From contig PLHN01000327.1 in the NCBI GenBank assembly GCA_003139975.1, positions 1 through 6,185 on the forward strand: DNA of 6,185 bases, written 5' to 3'. Positions 1 to 6,140 of the stretch are shown here, piece after piece; the first letter of the stretch is position 1; each line of letters starts with the position of its first letter. Source of the stretch: Acidobacteriaceae bacterium. Its GTDB lineage: Bacteria > Acidobacteriota > Terriglobia > Terriglobales > Acidobacteriaceae. The notes beneath the pieces were generated by a model. It was given only the letters and a program-made list of their open reading frames with translations, ran no database searches and had not been told where the DNA came from. Both the position numbers and the translations under genes were made by a program.

Positions 1-64
1 AATGCGGTAAACGTCCCGTCTGTCCCCGCATTACCCCGCATTACCCCGCATTACCCGCATTACC
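1..64. repeat. Intergenic repeat copy A: 23-bp leader plus C-tract array
   Basis: Positions 1-23 are identical to 331-353. They are followed by four short tandem units built on GCATTACCCC at 28-37, 38-47, 48-56 and 57-64 (10, 10, 9 and 8 bp). C-tracts lie at 15-17, 24-27, 34-37, 44-47 and 54-56, each separated by exactly 6 nt. The minus strand therefore reads as five G-tracts of 3-4 with 6-nt loops, which fits the usual G-quadruplex pattern. The leader start AATGCGG (1-7) can also pair with CCGCATT (26-32). The copy begins at the window edge and may extend beyond it. It belongs to an intergenic repeat family by internal evidence (a second copy in this window); its function is unknown. Confidence 0.8.
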
Positions 65-81
65 AATTTCGTGATTTTCCG

Positions 82-95
82 GCGAATTAATTCGC
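82..95. repeat. Perfect 14-bp palindrome GCGAATTAATTCGC
   Basis: GCGAATTAATTCGC is its own reverse complement over all 14 bases. With a one-base bulge at 81 the pairing can extend through CC (79-80) and GG (96-97). A loopless palindrome is better suited to binding a dimeric protein than to forming an RNA hairpin, but no promoter or target gene is evident next to it, so a regulatory role is only a possibility. Confidence 0.6.
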
Positions 96-123
96 GGCCG
101 TAGTTTATCGAAGAGTTACCGGG

Positions 124-155
124 ATTGCAGAGGTCAGAGGTCAAATTGCAGAGGT
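124..155 (+). repeat. Short direct repeats (ATTGCAGAGGT x2, GAGGTCA x2)
   Basis: ATTGCAGAGGT occurs at 124-134 and again at 145-155, exactly 21 bp apart. Between them GAGGTCA is repeated in tandem at 130-136 and 137-143. The pattern looks like slippage-derived intergenic repetition. Nothing indicates a function. Confidence 0.7.
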
Positions 156-224
156 GAAAAAATCCGCTAACCGCTGACGTTGAGTTCGGTTTTCAAAGAG
201 CCGGGACAAAGATTCGAGACGCCT

Positions 225-291
225 CGCCTCTGGAGGCGGGCGCAGTTCTCCATGATGGAGTGCCGAGTGATCATCGCACCGATTTTGGTGC
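225..291. repeat. Cluster of three short inverted repeats
   Basis: Three close inverted repeats follow one another: CGCCTC-TG-GAGGCG at 225-238, CTCCAT-G-ATGGAG at 248-260, and GCACC/GGTGC at 276-280 and 287-291 with a 6-nt loop. The first two have loops too tight to pair fully as written. None is followed by a T-run on either strand, so they do not look like intrinsic terminators. They could be remnants of a palindromic intergenic repeat or part of a folded transcript; chance is possible in GC-rich DNA. Confidence 0.45.
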
Positions 292-330
292 AGGTCTGTG
301 ATGGCGGCACGAGGGAAATGTGATGAAAAG

Positions 331-387
331 AATGCGGTAAACGTCCCGTCTGTTCCCGCATTACCCCCGCATTACCCCGCATTACCC
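331..387. repeat. Intergenic repeat copy B: 23-bp leader plus C-tract array
   Basis: This is the second copy of the repeat at 1-64. The leader 331-353 is identical to 1-23; then come three GCATTACCCC-type units at 358-368, 369-378 and 379-387 (11, 10 and 9 bp). C-tracts at 345-347, 355-357, 364-368, 375-378 and 385-387 are separated by 7, 6, 6 and 6 nt, so the minus strand again fits a G-quadruplex pattern. Unit number and tract lengths differ from copy A while the leader is unchanged. The array ends about 50 bp past the kinase stop codon in the direction of transcription, so it may lie in that transcript's 3' region. AATGCGG (331-337) can pair with CCGCATT (356-362). Confidence 0.8.
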
Positions 388-438
388 AACTATTTAACAC
401 GGAAGATTCAATCAACTTCTCGAATTGGAGTTGGAGAG

Positions 439-3177
439 CTATTTCTTCAACTCCGCCACCCAGTTGATGACGAGGTTTAACGGGGCCGGAGTCTCTCCGG
501 TAGTGACGGTGCTGGTTAAGAATTTTTTCCCATCGGGGAAGGCATCGTAGCCGTTTCCAGTTGTCATTTTGATCGAAAACAAAACGCGGCTCGCCGCCAC
601 CTGCAGGGAACCGTTGTTCTCTCGCAATTCCGCAGCCATCAGCTTTCCGTCCGGATCAAGATAATAGAGCTCCATTCCGTCCGTACGCCAGGTTGGGAGT
701 CGTCCACCCGCCTGAGAAATCTGTAGTCTTCCCGCCGGCTTGGGAAAGGCTGAGACATACACCTCATACCTGCCAGTTTCGTCGGACTGATAGGCAATCC
801 AGCGATTGTCGGCCGAAAGCCGGGAGGAGACGACATTGGCACCCGGCACCTCCAGGAGCGTGGTCGGCTCCCCTTTGCCGTCCGCGGGCACCATGAGCAA
901 GCGGGCTTTCGCACCGGCCTGCGAGCGATCCTGCTCAATTAACGTCTTCGAATCGAACGTCCAATCGTTCGGAGTGGCGGAAAAGGCCGGTTCCCACAGC
1001 TTTTGCTCCAGGCCCATGCCATTCGCCGACTTCACGTAAGTGACGGGCTTGCCCGAACGCGTGGAACTGTAGGCGATCTTGGTACCGTCATGAGACCACA
1101 CTGGAAACTGGCTAAGCACTGGATCTATCGTCAGGCGGGTGCGGTTCCCGGAAGCGATGTCGTAAATCCAGATGTCAGCCTTCCCGCTATTGGAGTCAAG
1201 CAGCACATAGGCCACGCGCTTTCCATCCGGAGAAATTCGCGCCCCGCCGTTATTCACGTCCATTAGCACGTAGGCCACAGGCTTTCCATCGGGAGACACT
1301 TGCGCCTCGGAGGAGGACAGGGGGGCACTAAGAGGGCTAAGAGTCTTGCCGCTGGCATCGAGCAGGTCCAGTTTGCGCTCGCTGGAGGCGTTCCCCGTCT
1401 GGTAGAGCAGCATTCCAGTTCCCGACGCCGAGAACACGCCGCTGCTATATGTGCGGTCGAACTGGACCCCCTCGGCGACGGGAACAGGATCTCCGGTGAA
1501 TTCCAGCTTGGCTGCATCAAACGGCCTGGCCATTAGGGTTTTGTTCAGGACATACAGTAAGTATCCGCTGTCGTAGGCAACGGGCGAGGTGGCGTGGAAC
1601 AGGATCCGGTCAGCGTTGCCGTCCAAGGAGCCCGCGAAGATGACATTCTCGTCGCTGGCCGTTCCCAACGTCGATGCCATGTAGAGAAAATGATTGGCAT
1701 CAGGCAGAAAGTAAGGCCATTTATGAGAGGTGTCGTGCCGCGACAAATCAAGATGAGTGACCTGCTGCGGGGTCCCCCCCGAGGCCGGGATGCGATTGAT
1801 CTCACCGGGATACTTGGCGAAAAGGATGATGCCCTGGCGGTTCCAGCTTCCGCCGCGCGCTTGGTCTACATCGCAGAGTATCAGCGCCGGGCCGCCCGCC
1901 GCCGCAATCCTCCTCAGCTTGCCCTGCGCAAAGAATCCAATGTTACGGCTGTCGGGGGACCAGAACGCGCCGTAGGCGTCATCCGTGCCGACCAGAGGAT
2001 GCGGCTGGAAGGAATCCAAGGCCCGCACCCAGAGTTGTGTAACGCCTGCGGCTCGCGCCAGGAAAACCACATTGCGACCATCGGGGGAGAGCATGGGCGC
2101 ACTCGTCCGTCCCAGGAAAACGAATGTTCCATTGTCCGGCGGCAGAATGGTCGAGCGAACCACGCGCGCCTGAGGGGCTGGTTCGCGAAAGTGAATAAGC
2201 GACAGCGACAGCGCCGCTAATACCGCAACCGCAGCAACAATCCAGGCAACCCGATCTCGAGTCTTCCGCTGCGCCGCGACCCGAGCTGGCAGGCTTGCCT
2301 GAGATCCGCCTTCCGCAATCCACCCCAGTTGCAGTTTGACATCGTGAACATTTTGAAAGCGCTCGTCGGGATCTTTCGCTATGCACGTTTTGACCACCCG
2401 ATCGAGGGCCGGAGGCGAAATGGGCTGAATCACCGAGATGGGCTGAGGTTCGGCTGCCAGCACCGCTGCGATCACGCTCGCGGTCGTCTTGCCCTCGAAA
2501 GCGCGCTTGCCGGTTGCCATTTCGTACAGCACCGCGCCCAGCGCAAAGATGTCACTCCGTGGGTCTGCTTCCTTGCCCTCAACTTGCTCGGGTGACATGT
2601 ACTGAAATGTGCCCACCACTGTGCCTTGCGCGGTTAACGGATGACTGCCTGCCGGAGTCGAGAGAGTCATGGTGAGGCTGGAGGAGGGTGAAGCGATAGA
2701 TGGTGCGGCTTTGGCTAAACCGAAATCCATGAGCTTGGCACAGGACTTCGTCAGCATGATGTTGCCCGGCTTTAGGTCACGATGGACCACACCTTTCTTG
2801 TGCGCTGTCTCCAAGCCTTCGCAGATTTCGATCCCGTATTTCAAGACCTGCGCTGGCGAAAGCGGTCCCTTGATCAACCGATCTGCCAGAGTCTCGCCTT
2901 CCAGAAACTCCATTACGAGATAGTCCACTCCGTCCTGATGGCCGACGTCATGCAGAGTGCAGATGTTCGGATGGTTGAGGGACGAAACAGCACGTGCTTC
3001 GCGGTCGAAGCGCTGTTTGGCCTCAGGATTGTCCGAAAGATGTGCGGGCAGAATCTTTATGGCGACGGCGCGGTCGAGTCGAGTGTCACGGGCGCGATAG
3101 ACCTCACCCATACCGCCCGCGCCGAGCGGAGACTGAATTTCATACGGGCCGAGCTTGCTGCCAGGAGTAAGGGCCAT
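439..3177 (-). CDS. Receptor-type Ser/Thr protein kinase with extracytoplasmic PD40/TolB-like beta-propeller
   Basis: A 912-residue PknB-type kinase, complete from ATG to TAG. Visible motifs are the glycine loop GAGGMGEVY (19-27), VAIK with Lys41, Glu60 of helix C, HRDLKPGN (132-139), DFG (151-153) and SPE in place of APE (195-197), so it should be active. The activation segment (about 154-194) is long and Ser/Thr-rich, with many possible autophosphorylation sites. A single membrane helix lies at about 310-329. The rest, about 360-905, carries repeated SPDG-type strands (for example 364-367, 628-631, 649-652) typical of PD40/WD40-like propellers and should lie outside the cytoplasmic membrane. 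Residues 618-659 contain a duplicated 21-residue segment. By family, it would phosphorylate proteins on Ser/Thr in response to a signal sensed by the propeller; ligand and targets are unknown. The start MALTPGSKLGPYEI matches the usual N-terminus of these kinases. No Shine-Dalgarno site precedes it, but TATAAT lies 11 nt upstream. The enzyme class is secure, the signal is not. Confidence 0.95.
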   Translation of the reverse strand: MALTPGSKLGPYEIQSPLGAGGMGEVYRARDTRLDRAVAIKILPAHLSDNPEAKQRFDREARAVSSLNHPNICTLHDVGHQDGVDYLVMEFLEGETLADRLIKGPLSPAQVLKYGIEICEGLETAHKKGVVHRDLKPGNIMLTKSCAKLMDFGLAKAAPSIASPSSSLTMTLSTPAGSHPLTAQGTVVGTFQYMSPEQVEGKEADPRSDIFALGAVLYEMATGKRAFEGKTTASVIAAVLAAEPQPISVIQPISPPALDRVVKTCIAKDPDERFQNVHDVKLQLGWIAEGGSQASLPARVAAQRKTRDRVAWIVAAVAVLAALSLSLIHFREPAPQARVVRSTILPPDNGTFVFLGRTSAPMLSPDGRNVVFLARAAGVTQLWVRALDSFQPHPLVGTDDAYGAFWSPDSRNIGFFAQGKLRRIAAAGGPALILCDVDQARGGSWNRQGIILFAKYPGEINRIPASGGTPQQVTHLDLSRHDTSHKWPYFLPDANHFLYMASTLGTASDENVIFAGSLDGNADRILFHATSPVAYDSGYLLYVLNKTLMARPFDAAKLEFTGDPVPVAEGVQFDRTYSSGVFSASGTGMLLYQTGNASSERKLDLLDASGKTLSPLSAPLSSSEAQVSPDGKPVAYVLMDVNNGGARISPDGKRVAYVLLDSNSGKADIWIYDIASGNRTRLTIDPVLSQFPVWSHDGTKIAYSSTRSGKPVTYVKSANGMGLEQKLWEPAFSATPNDWTFDSKTLIEQDRSQAGAKARLLMVPADGKGEPTTLLEVPGANVVSSRLSADNRWIAYQSDETGRYEVYVSAFPKPAGRLQISQAGGRLPTWRTDGMELYYLDPDGKLMAAELRENNGSLQVAASRVLFSIKMTTGNGYDAFPDGKKFLTSTVTTGETPAPLNLVINWVAELKK
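1202..1306 (-). repeat. Intragenic near-tandem duplication in the kinase propeller
   Basis: Positions 1202-1243 and 1265-1306 match at 35 of 42 bases with an offset of exactly 63 bp, so the reading frame is kept. In the protein this places SPDGKPVAYVLMD (628-640) and SPDGKRVAYVLLD (649-661) 21 residues apart. A normal propeller blade of this type is about 40-45 residues, so the duplication adds roughly half a blade. Most likely it is a local duplication rather than two ordinary blades, because normal blades in this protein are far less alike at the DNA level. Confidence 0.75.
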
Positions 3178-3181
3178 CGGT

Positions 3182-3194
3182 GCGCGTAATTATA
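3182..3194 (-). promoter_or_regulatory. Putative promoter -10 element of the kinase gene
   Basis: The 148-bp gap between the binding-protein stop and the kinase start contains, on the minus strand, a perfect TATAAT at 3194-3189. Eleven nucleotides separate it from the ATG at 3177. Transcription would be expected to begin near 3182-3181, leaving an untranslated leader of only about 4-5 nt. No good -35 hexamer is seen at 16-18 bp spacing (that stretch is CG-rich) and there is no TGn extension. The perfect hexamer in GC-rich surroundings and its position support a promoter; the missing -35 box lowers confidence. Confidence 0.5.
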
Positions 3195-3325
3195 GCCCGC
3201 GTGGCACGTTACGCGCGGATGCGACGATTCTGTGTGTGTTGTCGGCTAACCGGAAGCTATCCAGTTTCACGACACGGGACGGATTAGTCCTGACAAGTCG
3301 GCTTGTGCGAATCGATCGCAGAAAG

Positions 3326-4912
3326 CTAGTTCCCGATCTCAGCGGTCTTCAGGAAGTTGTAGTTCCCCGATGGATTCAGGTGGACGTTGCGCACTCGCTT
3401 TGTGTGCACGAGCACGTTGTCGAGGAACCACAGATTGATGTAGGGCAAGTCGGTGGCAAGGATGTTCTGAACTTCGTCGTAGATGGCCTTGCGCCGGCCA
3501 AGGCCGGTTTCCGATCGCCCCTGGTTGATGAGCACGTCGAGCCTCGGGTTGACGTAGAAACTGCGGTTAGCGCCGTGGGGCGGAAATTTATCGGAATGGA
3601 AAGCGTACTCGAATATGTCGGGATCCTCGTTGCTGCCGATCCAGCGCAGTGAATACATCTGGTACGCGCCGCTGGTGACATCGGCAAGAAACGTGGCGAA
3701 CTCAAAGGTTCGGATATCGAGCACGATGCCGACGTCACGCAACTGCTGCTGCATGACCGCAACCATCAGGCGCGTTGATTCCTCGGTTGAGGTCTTCATC
3801 GCGAGGTGAAAGCGTACGCCGTTCACCGGCGGGTAGCCGGCGGAATCGAGGATCTGGCGCGCCTTTTCGGGGGCGTAGCCATAGTTGGGAACGTCGGCGT
3901 CGTAGGCCCAGCTTTGCGGCGGGAGAATGCTGGCGGCGGACTGGGCGAAATCGCGCCACAGGTAGTGGATCATGGGCCGGCGGTCGATAGCGTAGGCGAG
4001 CGCATGGCGAACGCGCACGTCACGCAGAATCGGATCGCGCAGATTGAAAGCTAGATAGGAAAGCACGGTTCCGGGCGTGCGCTGGACTTCGAGGTTCGAC
4101 TCCTTTTCGAGGGCGACGATCATATCGGACGTGAGGGCGTTGCTGGCGATATCGGCGCTGCCATTGCGGAGTTCGAGCGCGCGGGTGGTGGTATCGGGCA
4201 CGACAGCGAAACGGACGCGCGGCACGTGCGCTTTGTCGCCCCAGTAGTTGTCGTTGCGTTCGACGATGACTTCCTTGTCCGGTTCGGCGCTGACGAAGCG
4301 AAACGGGCCGGAGCCGATGGGATGCTCGGTCACTTCGTCTAAAGACCCGTAGGGCACGATGCCCATCGCGCCGGCGGAGAGGTTCCAAAGGAGAGTTGAA
4401 AACGGCTCCTTCAGGCGGAAGATGACGGTGTAATCATCGGGAGCCTCGACGTGATCGACATAGCGATAGGCGGCGGCGCGGGTGGTGCGGATCTTGCCCT
4501 GGAGAAGCGAGTCGAAGGTCCACTTCACGTCGCGCGAAGTAAGCGGGCGGCCATCGTGAAATTTGATGTCGTGGCGGAGGTGGAAGATGTAGGTGAGCGG
4601 ATCGGGGATTTCCCAGCGTTCGGCGAGTCCGGGCGTGACGTTGAGATGATCGTCGCGATTCAGCAAAGCGTCGAAAATAAGTTCGTCAATTCGCTCGGAT
4701 TGCGCGTCGATGCCTACGCGCGGATCGAGATTGGTGGGGCTGCTCTCGATGATCATGACGAGCGTGTTGGCGTTGGGCGGCTGAGAACAGGAGAGAAGCG
4801 GGAATAGCAACGCCAGGATTAATATGCATAGAACGGCGGTATGGAGGTCATGGAGGATGAGGGTCGGGCCGCGTCCCGTGGTGCGTTCTGCGCTTTGCCA
4901 ACGCGCAGGCAT
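3326..4912 (-). CDS. ABC-transporter substrate-binding lipoprotein, family 5 (peptide/oligopeptide type)
   Basis: A 528-residue protein of the SBP_bac_5 family (DppA/OppA/GsiB type), which captures peptides or related solutes outside the membrane for an ABC importer. Numbered from the ATG at 4912, a hydrophobic segment at about 26-41 ends in the lipobox LLSC, with Cys42 as the likely lipidated residue. Family signatures follow: SSPTNLDP (57-64), GLAERWEIPDPLTYIFHLR (95-113), FHDGRPLTSRDVKWTF (118-133), HPIGSGPFRF (197-206) and RNDNYWG (219-225). The C-terminus reaches the normal end, so the protein looks whole. The frame is open to an ATG at 4981 inside the last codons of anmK, with AGGGAAG 7 nt upstream, but that extension would translate two perfect palindromes and put 64 residues before the lipid Cys. 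I therefore prefer 4912, although it lacks a Shine-Dalgarno site and still leaves a long n-region. No permease or ATPase gene is present, so the substrate is open; its place after anmK makes murein peptides a reasonable guess. Confidence 0.93.
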   Translation of the reverse strand: MPARWQSAERTTGRGPTLILHDLHTAVLCILILALLFPLLSCSQPPNANTLVMIIESSPTNLDPRVGIDAQSERIDELIFDALLNRDDHLNVTPGLAERWEIPDPLTYIFHLRHDIKFHDGRPLTSRDVKWTFDSLLQGKIRTTRAAAYRYVDHVEAPDDYTVIFRLKEPFSTLLWNLSAGAMGIVPYGSLDEVTEHPIGSGPFRFVSAEPDKEVIVERNDNYWGDKAHVPRVRFAVVPDTTTRALELRNGSADIASNALTSDMIVALEKESNLEVQRTPGTVLSYLAFNLRDPILRDVRVRHALAYAIDRRPMIHYLWRDFAQSAASILPPQSWAYDADVPNYGYAPEKARQILDSAGYPPVNGVRFHLAMKTSTEESTRLMVAVMQQQLRDVGIVLDIRTFEFATFLADVTSGAYQMYSLRWIGSNEDPDIFEYAFHSDKFPPHGANRSFYVNPRLDVLINQGRSETGLGRRKAIYDEVQNILATDLPYINLWFLDNVLVHTKRVRNVHLNPSGNYNFLKTAEIGN

Positions 4913-4915
4913 GGG

Positions 4916-4958
4916 ATTCGCCGCTTCGCGGCGAATGCACAGCCGGGGGCGGCTGTGC
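4916..4958. repeat. Two adjacent perfect palindromes between anmK and the binding-protein gene
   Basis: The first is ATTCGCCGC-TTC-GCGGCGAAT (4916-4936, 9-bp stem, 3-nt loop). It abuts GCACAGCCG-GGGG-CGGCTGTGC (4937-4958, 9-bp stem, 4-nt loop). Both stems are perfect. The pair sits 15 bp past the anmK stop in transcription order and ends just 3 bp before the ATG at 4912. This is the layout of REP/BIME-like intergenic elements, which can stabilise the upstream mRNA or dampen downstream expression. Neither hairpin is followed by a U-run, so they are not typical terminators. Assignment to a genome-wide repeat family is inferred from form only. Confidence 0.75.
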
Positions 4959-4973
4959 CTACGTGTTCTGTGG

Positions 4974-6140
4974 CTACGCATAGGAAATCTTCCCTAGAAT
5001 CGCGGGGCGCTTGGCGCCTGTGGCTGCGGGGATATTGGATGGGCGGCGCTGCCAGGTTTCGTGGGCTAGCAGCGCGAAGGCTACGGCTTCTTTGGCCTCG
5101 GCGGGGATTCCGAAGTCGTCGGAAAAGCGAAGTTGGATTTGGAGCGGTTCCAATTCGCGGCGCAGCATGGCCATCAGGGTGCGATTCTTGGCGCCGCCGC
5201 CGGAGACGATCATCTCGCGGTAGTTGCTTTGCTTGCGTAGCACGAAGCGCTGAATGGCATCCGCGATCGATCGCGCGGTGAGGGCAGTGGCTGTTGCTAC
5301 GATGTCGGGATTGGGTGCATTGCGGCAGACTTGCAGAAATTGGCCTACATATTCGTGGCCAAATTCCTCACGCCCGGCGGTGCGCGGGGGGCGTTGGCGG
5401 AAGAATGGCGCCTTCAATAACTGCTCGATCAGGTCACTGCGTGCGTTGCCGGTGGCGGCGATCTTGCCATCGCGGTCGTAGCTTTTTCCAAATATTTGTT
5501 CGACGACGGCATCGATGACCATGTTGCCGGGGCCGCTGTCGAAGGCGATGATCTGGCGCGGAGTGGCCCGCGCGGGAATGGCCGTTAGATTGGCAATGCC
5601 GCCGATGTTCTGGGCTATGCGGCCGACGTGCTGGCCGCGATAGAGAAGATAATCGAGGAACGGGACGAGCGGCGCGCCTTTGCCGCCGGCGGCCATGTCG
5701 GCGGGACGGAAATCGGAAACGACGGGCACGCCGAGGCGGGATGCGATGATTGCGGCTTCTCCGGTTTGCCACGTCACGGCGAGTTTGCGGCCTAGAAATG
5801 GGGTGGGCGTGCCCTGGTGGTAGAGGGTTTGGCCGTGGCAGCCGACCAGATCGAGTTTTACGCGGTGCTTGCTGGCGGTTTTGGCTACTGCTTCCGCATA
5901 AAGTTCTCCCAGCAGAAAATTGAGGCGGGCCAGGTCGGCTACGCGGGCCAGTTCGGCGTTCATGGTTTCGAGGATGAGGCGGCGGACGCGGGCGGGGAAG
6001 GGGAACTCTTCGTGGGCGAGCAGTGTGAAGCGCGGCGCGGAGGTTTTGGAGGATCGAGCACGTTTGACGTTAGCGAAGCGCACCAGCGCTACGTTGATGC
6101 CGTCGGCGGAGGTGCCGCTCATCACGCCGGCTACGATCAT
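4974..6140 (-). CDS. anmK: Anhydro-N-acetylmuramic acid kinase
   Basis: A 388-residue cytoplasmic sugar kinase that opens the 1,6-anhydro ring of anhydro-MurNAc and phosphorylates it with ATP to MurNAc-6-phosphate, a step in murein recycling. Visible family motifs are GVMSGTSADG (5-14), GCHGQT (100-105), DFRPADMAAGGKGAPLVP (143-160), NIGGIANL (178-185), FDSGPGNM (200-207), AGREEF (255-260), SGGGAKN (313-319), EAVAFALLA (351-359) and IPAATGAKRPAILG (370-383). Asp201 corresponds to the catalytic Asp182 of the E. coli enzyme. The length is close to the E. coli protein (369 residues) and both ends are complete. Asn16 replaces the Asp of the E. coli DGVD motif. The ATG at 6140 is chosen because the glycine-rich motif follows at once and GGGGAG lies 8 nt upstream. 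Its ATG overlaps the stop of a possible upstream gene, and the binding-protein gene follows it, suggesting one operon. Product identity is secure. Confidence 0.96.
   Translation of the reverse strand: MIVAGVMSGTSADGINVALVRFANVKRARSSKTSAPRFTLLAHEEFPFPARVRRLILETMNAELARVADLARLNFLLGELYAEAVAKTASKHRVKLDLVGCHGQTLYHQGTPTPFLGRKLAVTWQTGEAAIIASRLGVPVVSDFRPADMAAGGKGAPLVPFLDYLLYRGQHVGRIAQNIGGIANLTAIPARATPRQIIAFDSGPGNMVIDAVVEQIFGKSYDRDGKIAATGNARSDLIEQLLKAPFFRQRPPRTAGREEFGHEYVGQFLQVCRNAPNPDIVATATALTARSIADAIQRFVLRKQSNYREMIVSGGGAKNRTLMAMLRRELEPLQIQLRFSDDFGIPAEAKEAVAFALLAHETWQRRPSNIPAATGAKRPAILGKISYA

Larger units (their letters stand above)
65..330. other. Intergenic spacer between the two repeat copies, no gene seen
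   Basis: I find no convincing coding sequence in this stretch. It holds a perfect palindrome (82-95), short direct repeats (124-155) and a run of small hairpins (225-291), each listed separately. The left half (about 65-120 and 155-200) is more AT-rich than the neighbouring genes. An 82-residue minus-strand frame covers 167-415, but it runs through repeat copy B and has no recognisable motif, so I do not call it a gene. The stretch lies downstream of the kinase gene, so it could be part of that transcript's 3' end; no U-rich intrinsic terminator is visible. Confidence 0.6.

Noticed and set aside
24..64. CRISPR-like array
   Set aside because: The units are 8-10 bp in direct tandem with no spacers, so this is a short tandem repeat and not CRISPR.
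167..415. 82-residue minus-strand open frame
   Set aside because: It runs through repeat copy B and the hairpin cluster, shows no recognised motif, and has no clear ribosome site. Most likely a chance frame.
427..454. Stem GGAGTTG/CAACTCC (427-433 with 448-454) as a kinase terminator
   Set aside because: The 7-bp stem overlaps the stop codon, has a 14-nt loop and is not followed by a U-run on the minus strand.
1594..2220. 208-residue plus-strand open frame
   Set aside because: It is antisense to the kinase propeller, which is clearly the real coding strand; long antisense frames are expected in GC-rich DNA.
3292..3320. Two hairpins after the binding-protein stop (TGCGA/TCGCA at 3306-3320, ACAAG/CTTGT at 3292-3305) as a terminator
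   Set aside because: Stems are only 5 bp and no U-run follows. A termination role cannot be supported.
3155..3652. 165-residue plus-strand open frame spanning the kinase/binding-protein gap
   Set aside because: It overlaps both real genes on the opposite strand and shows no family signature.
4916..4958. Intrinsic terminator between anmK and the binding-protein gene
   Set aside because: The stems are strong but lack a U-tract on either strand, and the downstream gene is on the same strand without a visible promoter of its own.
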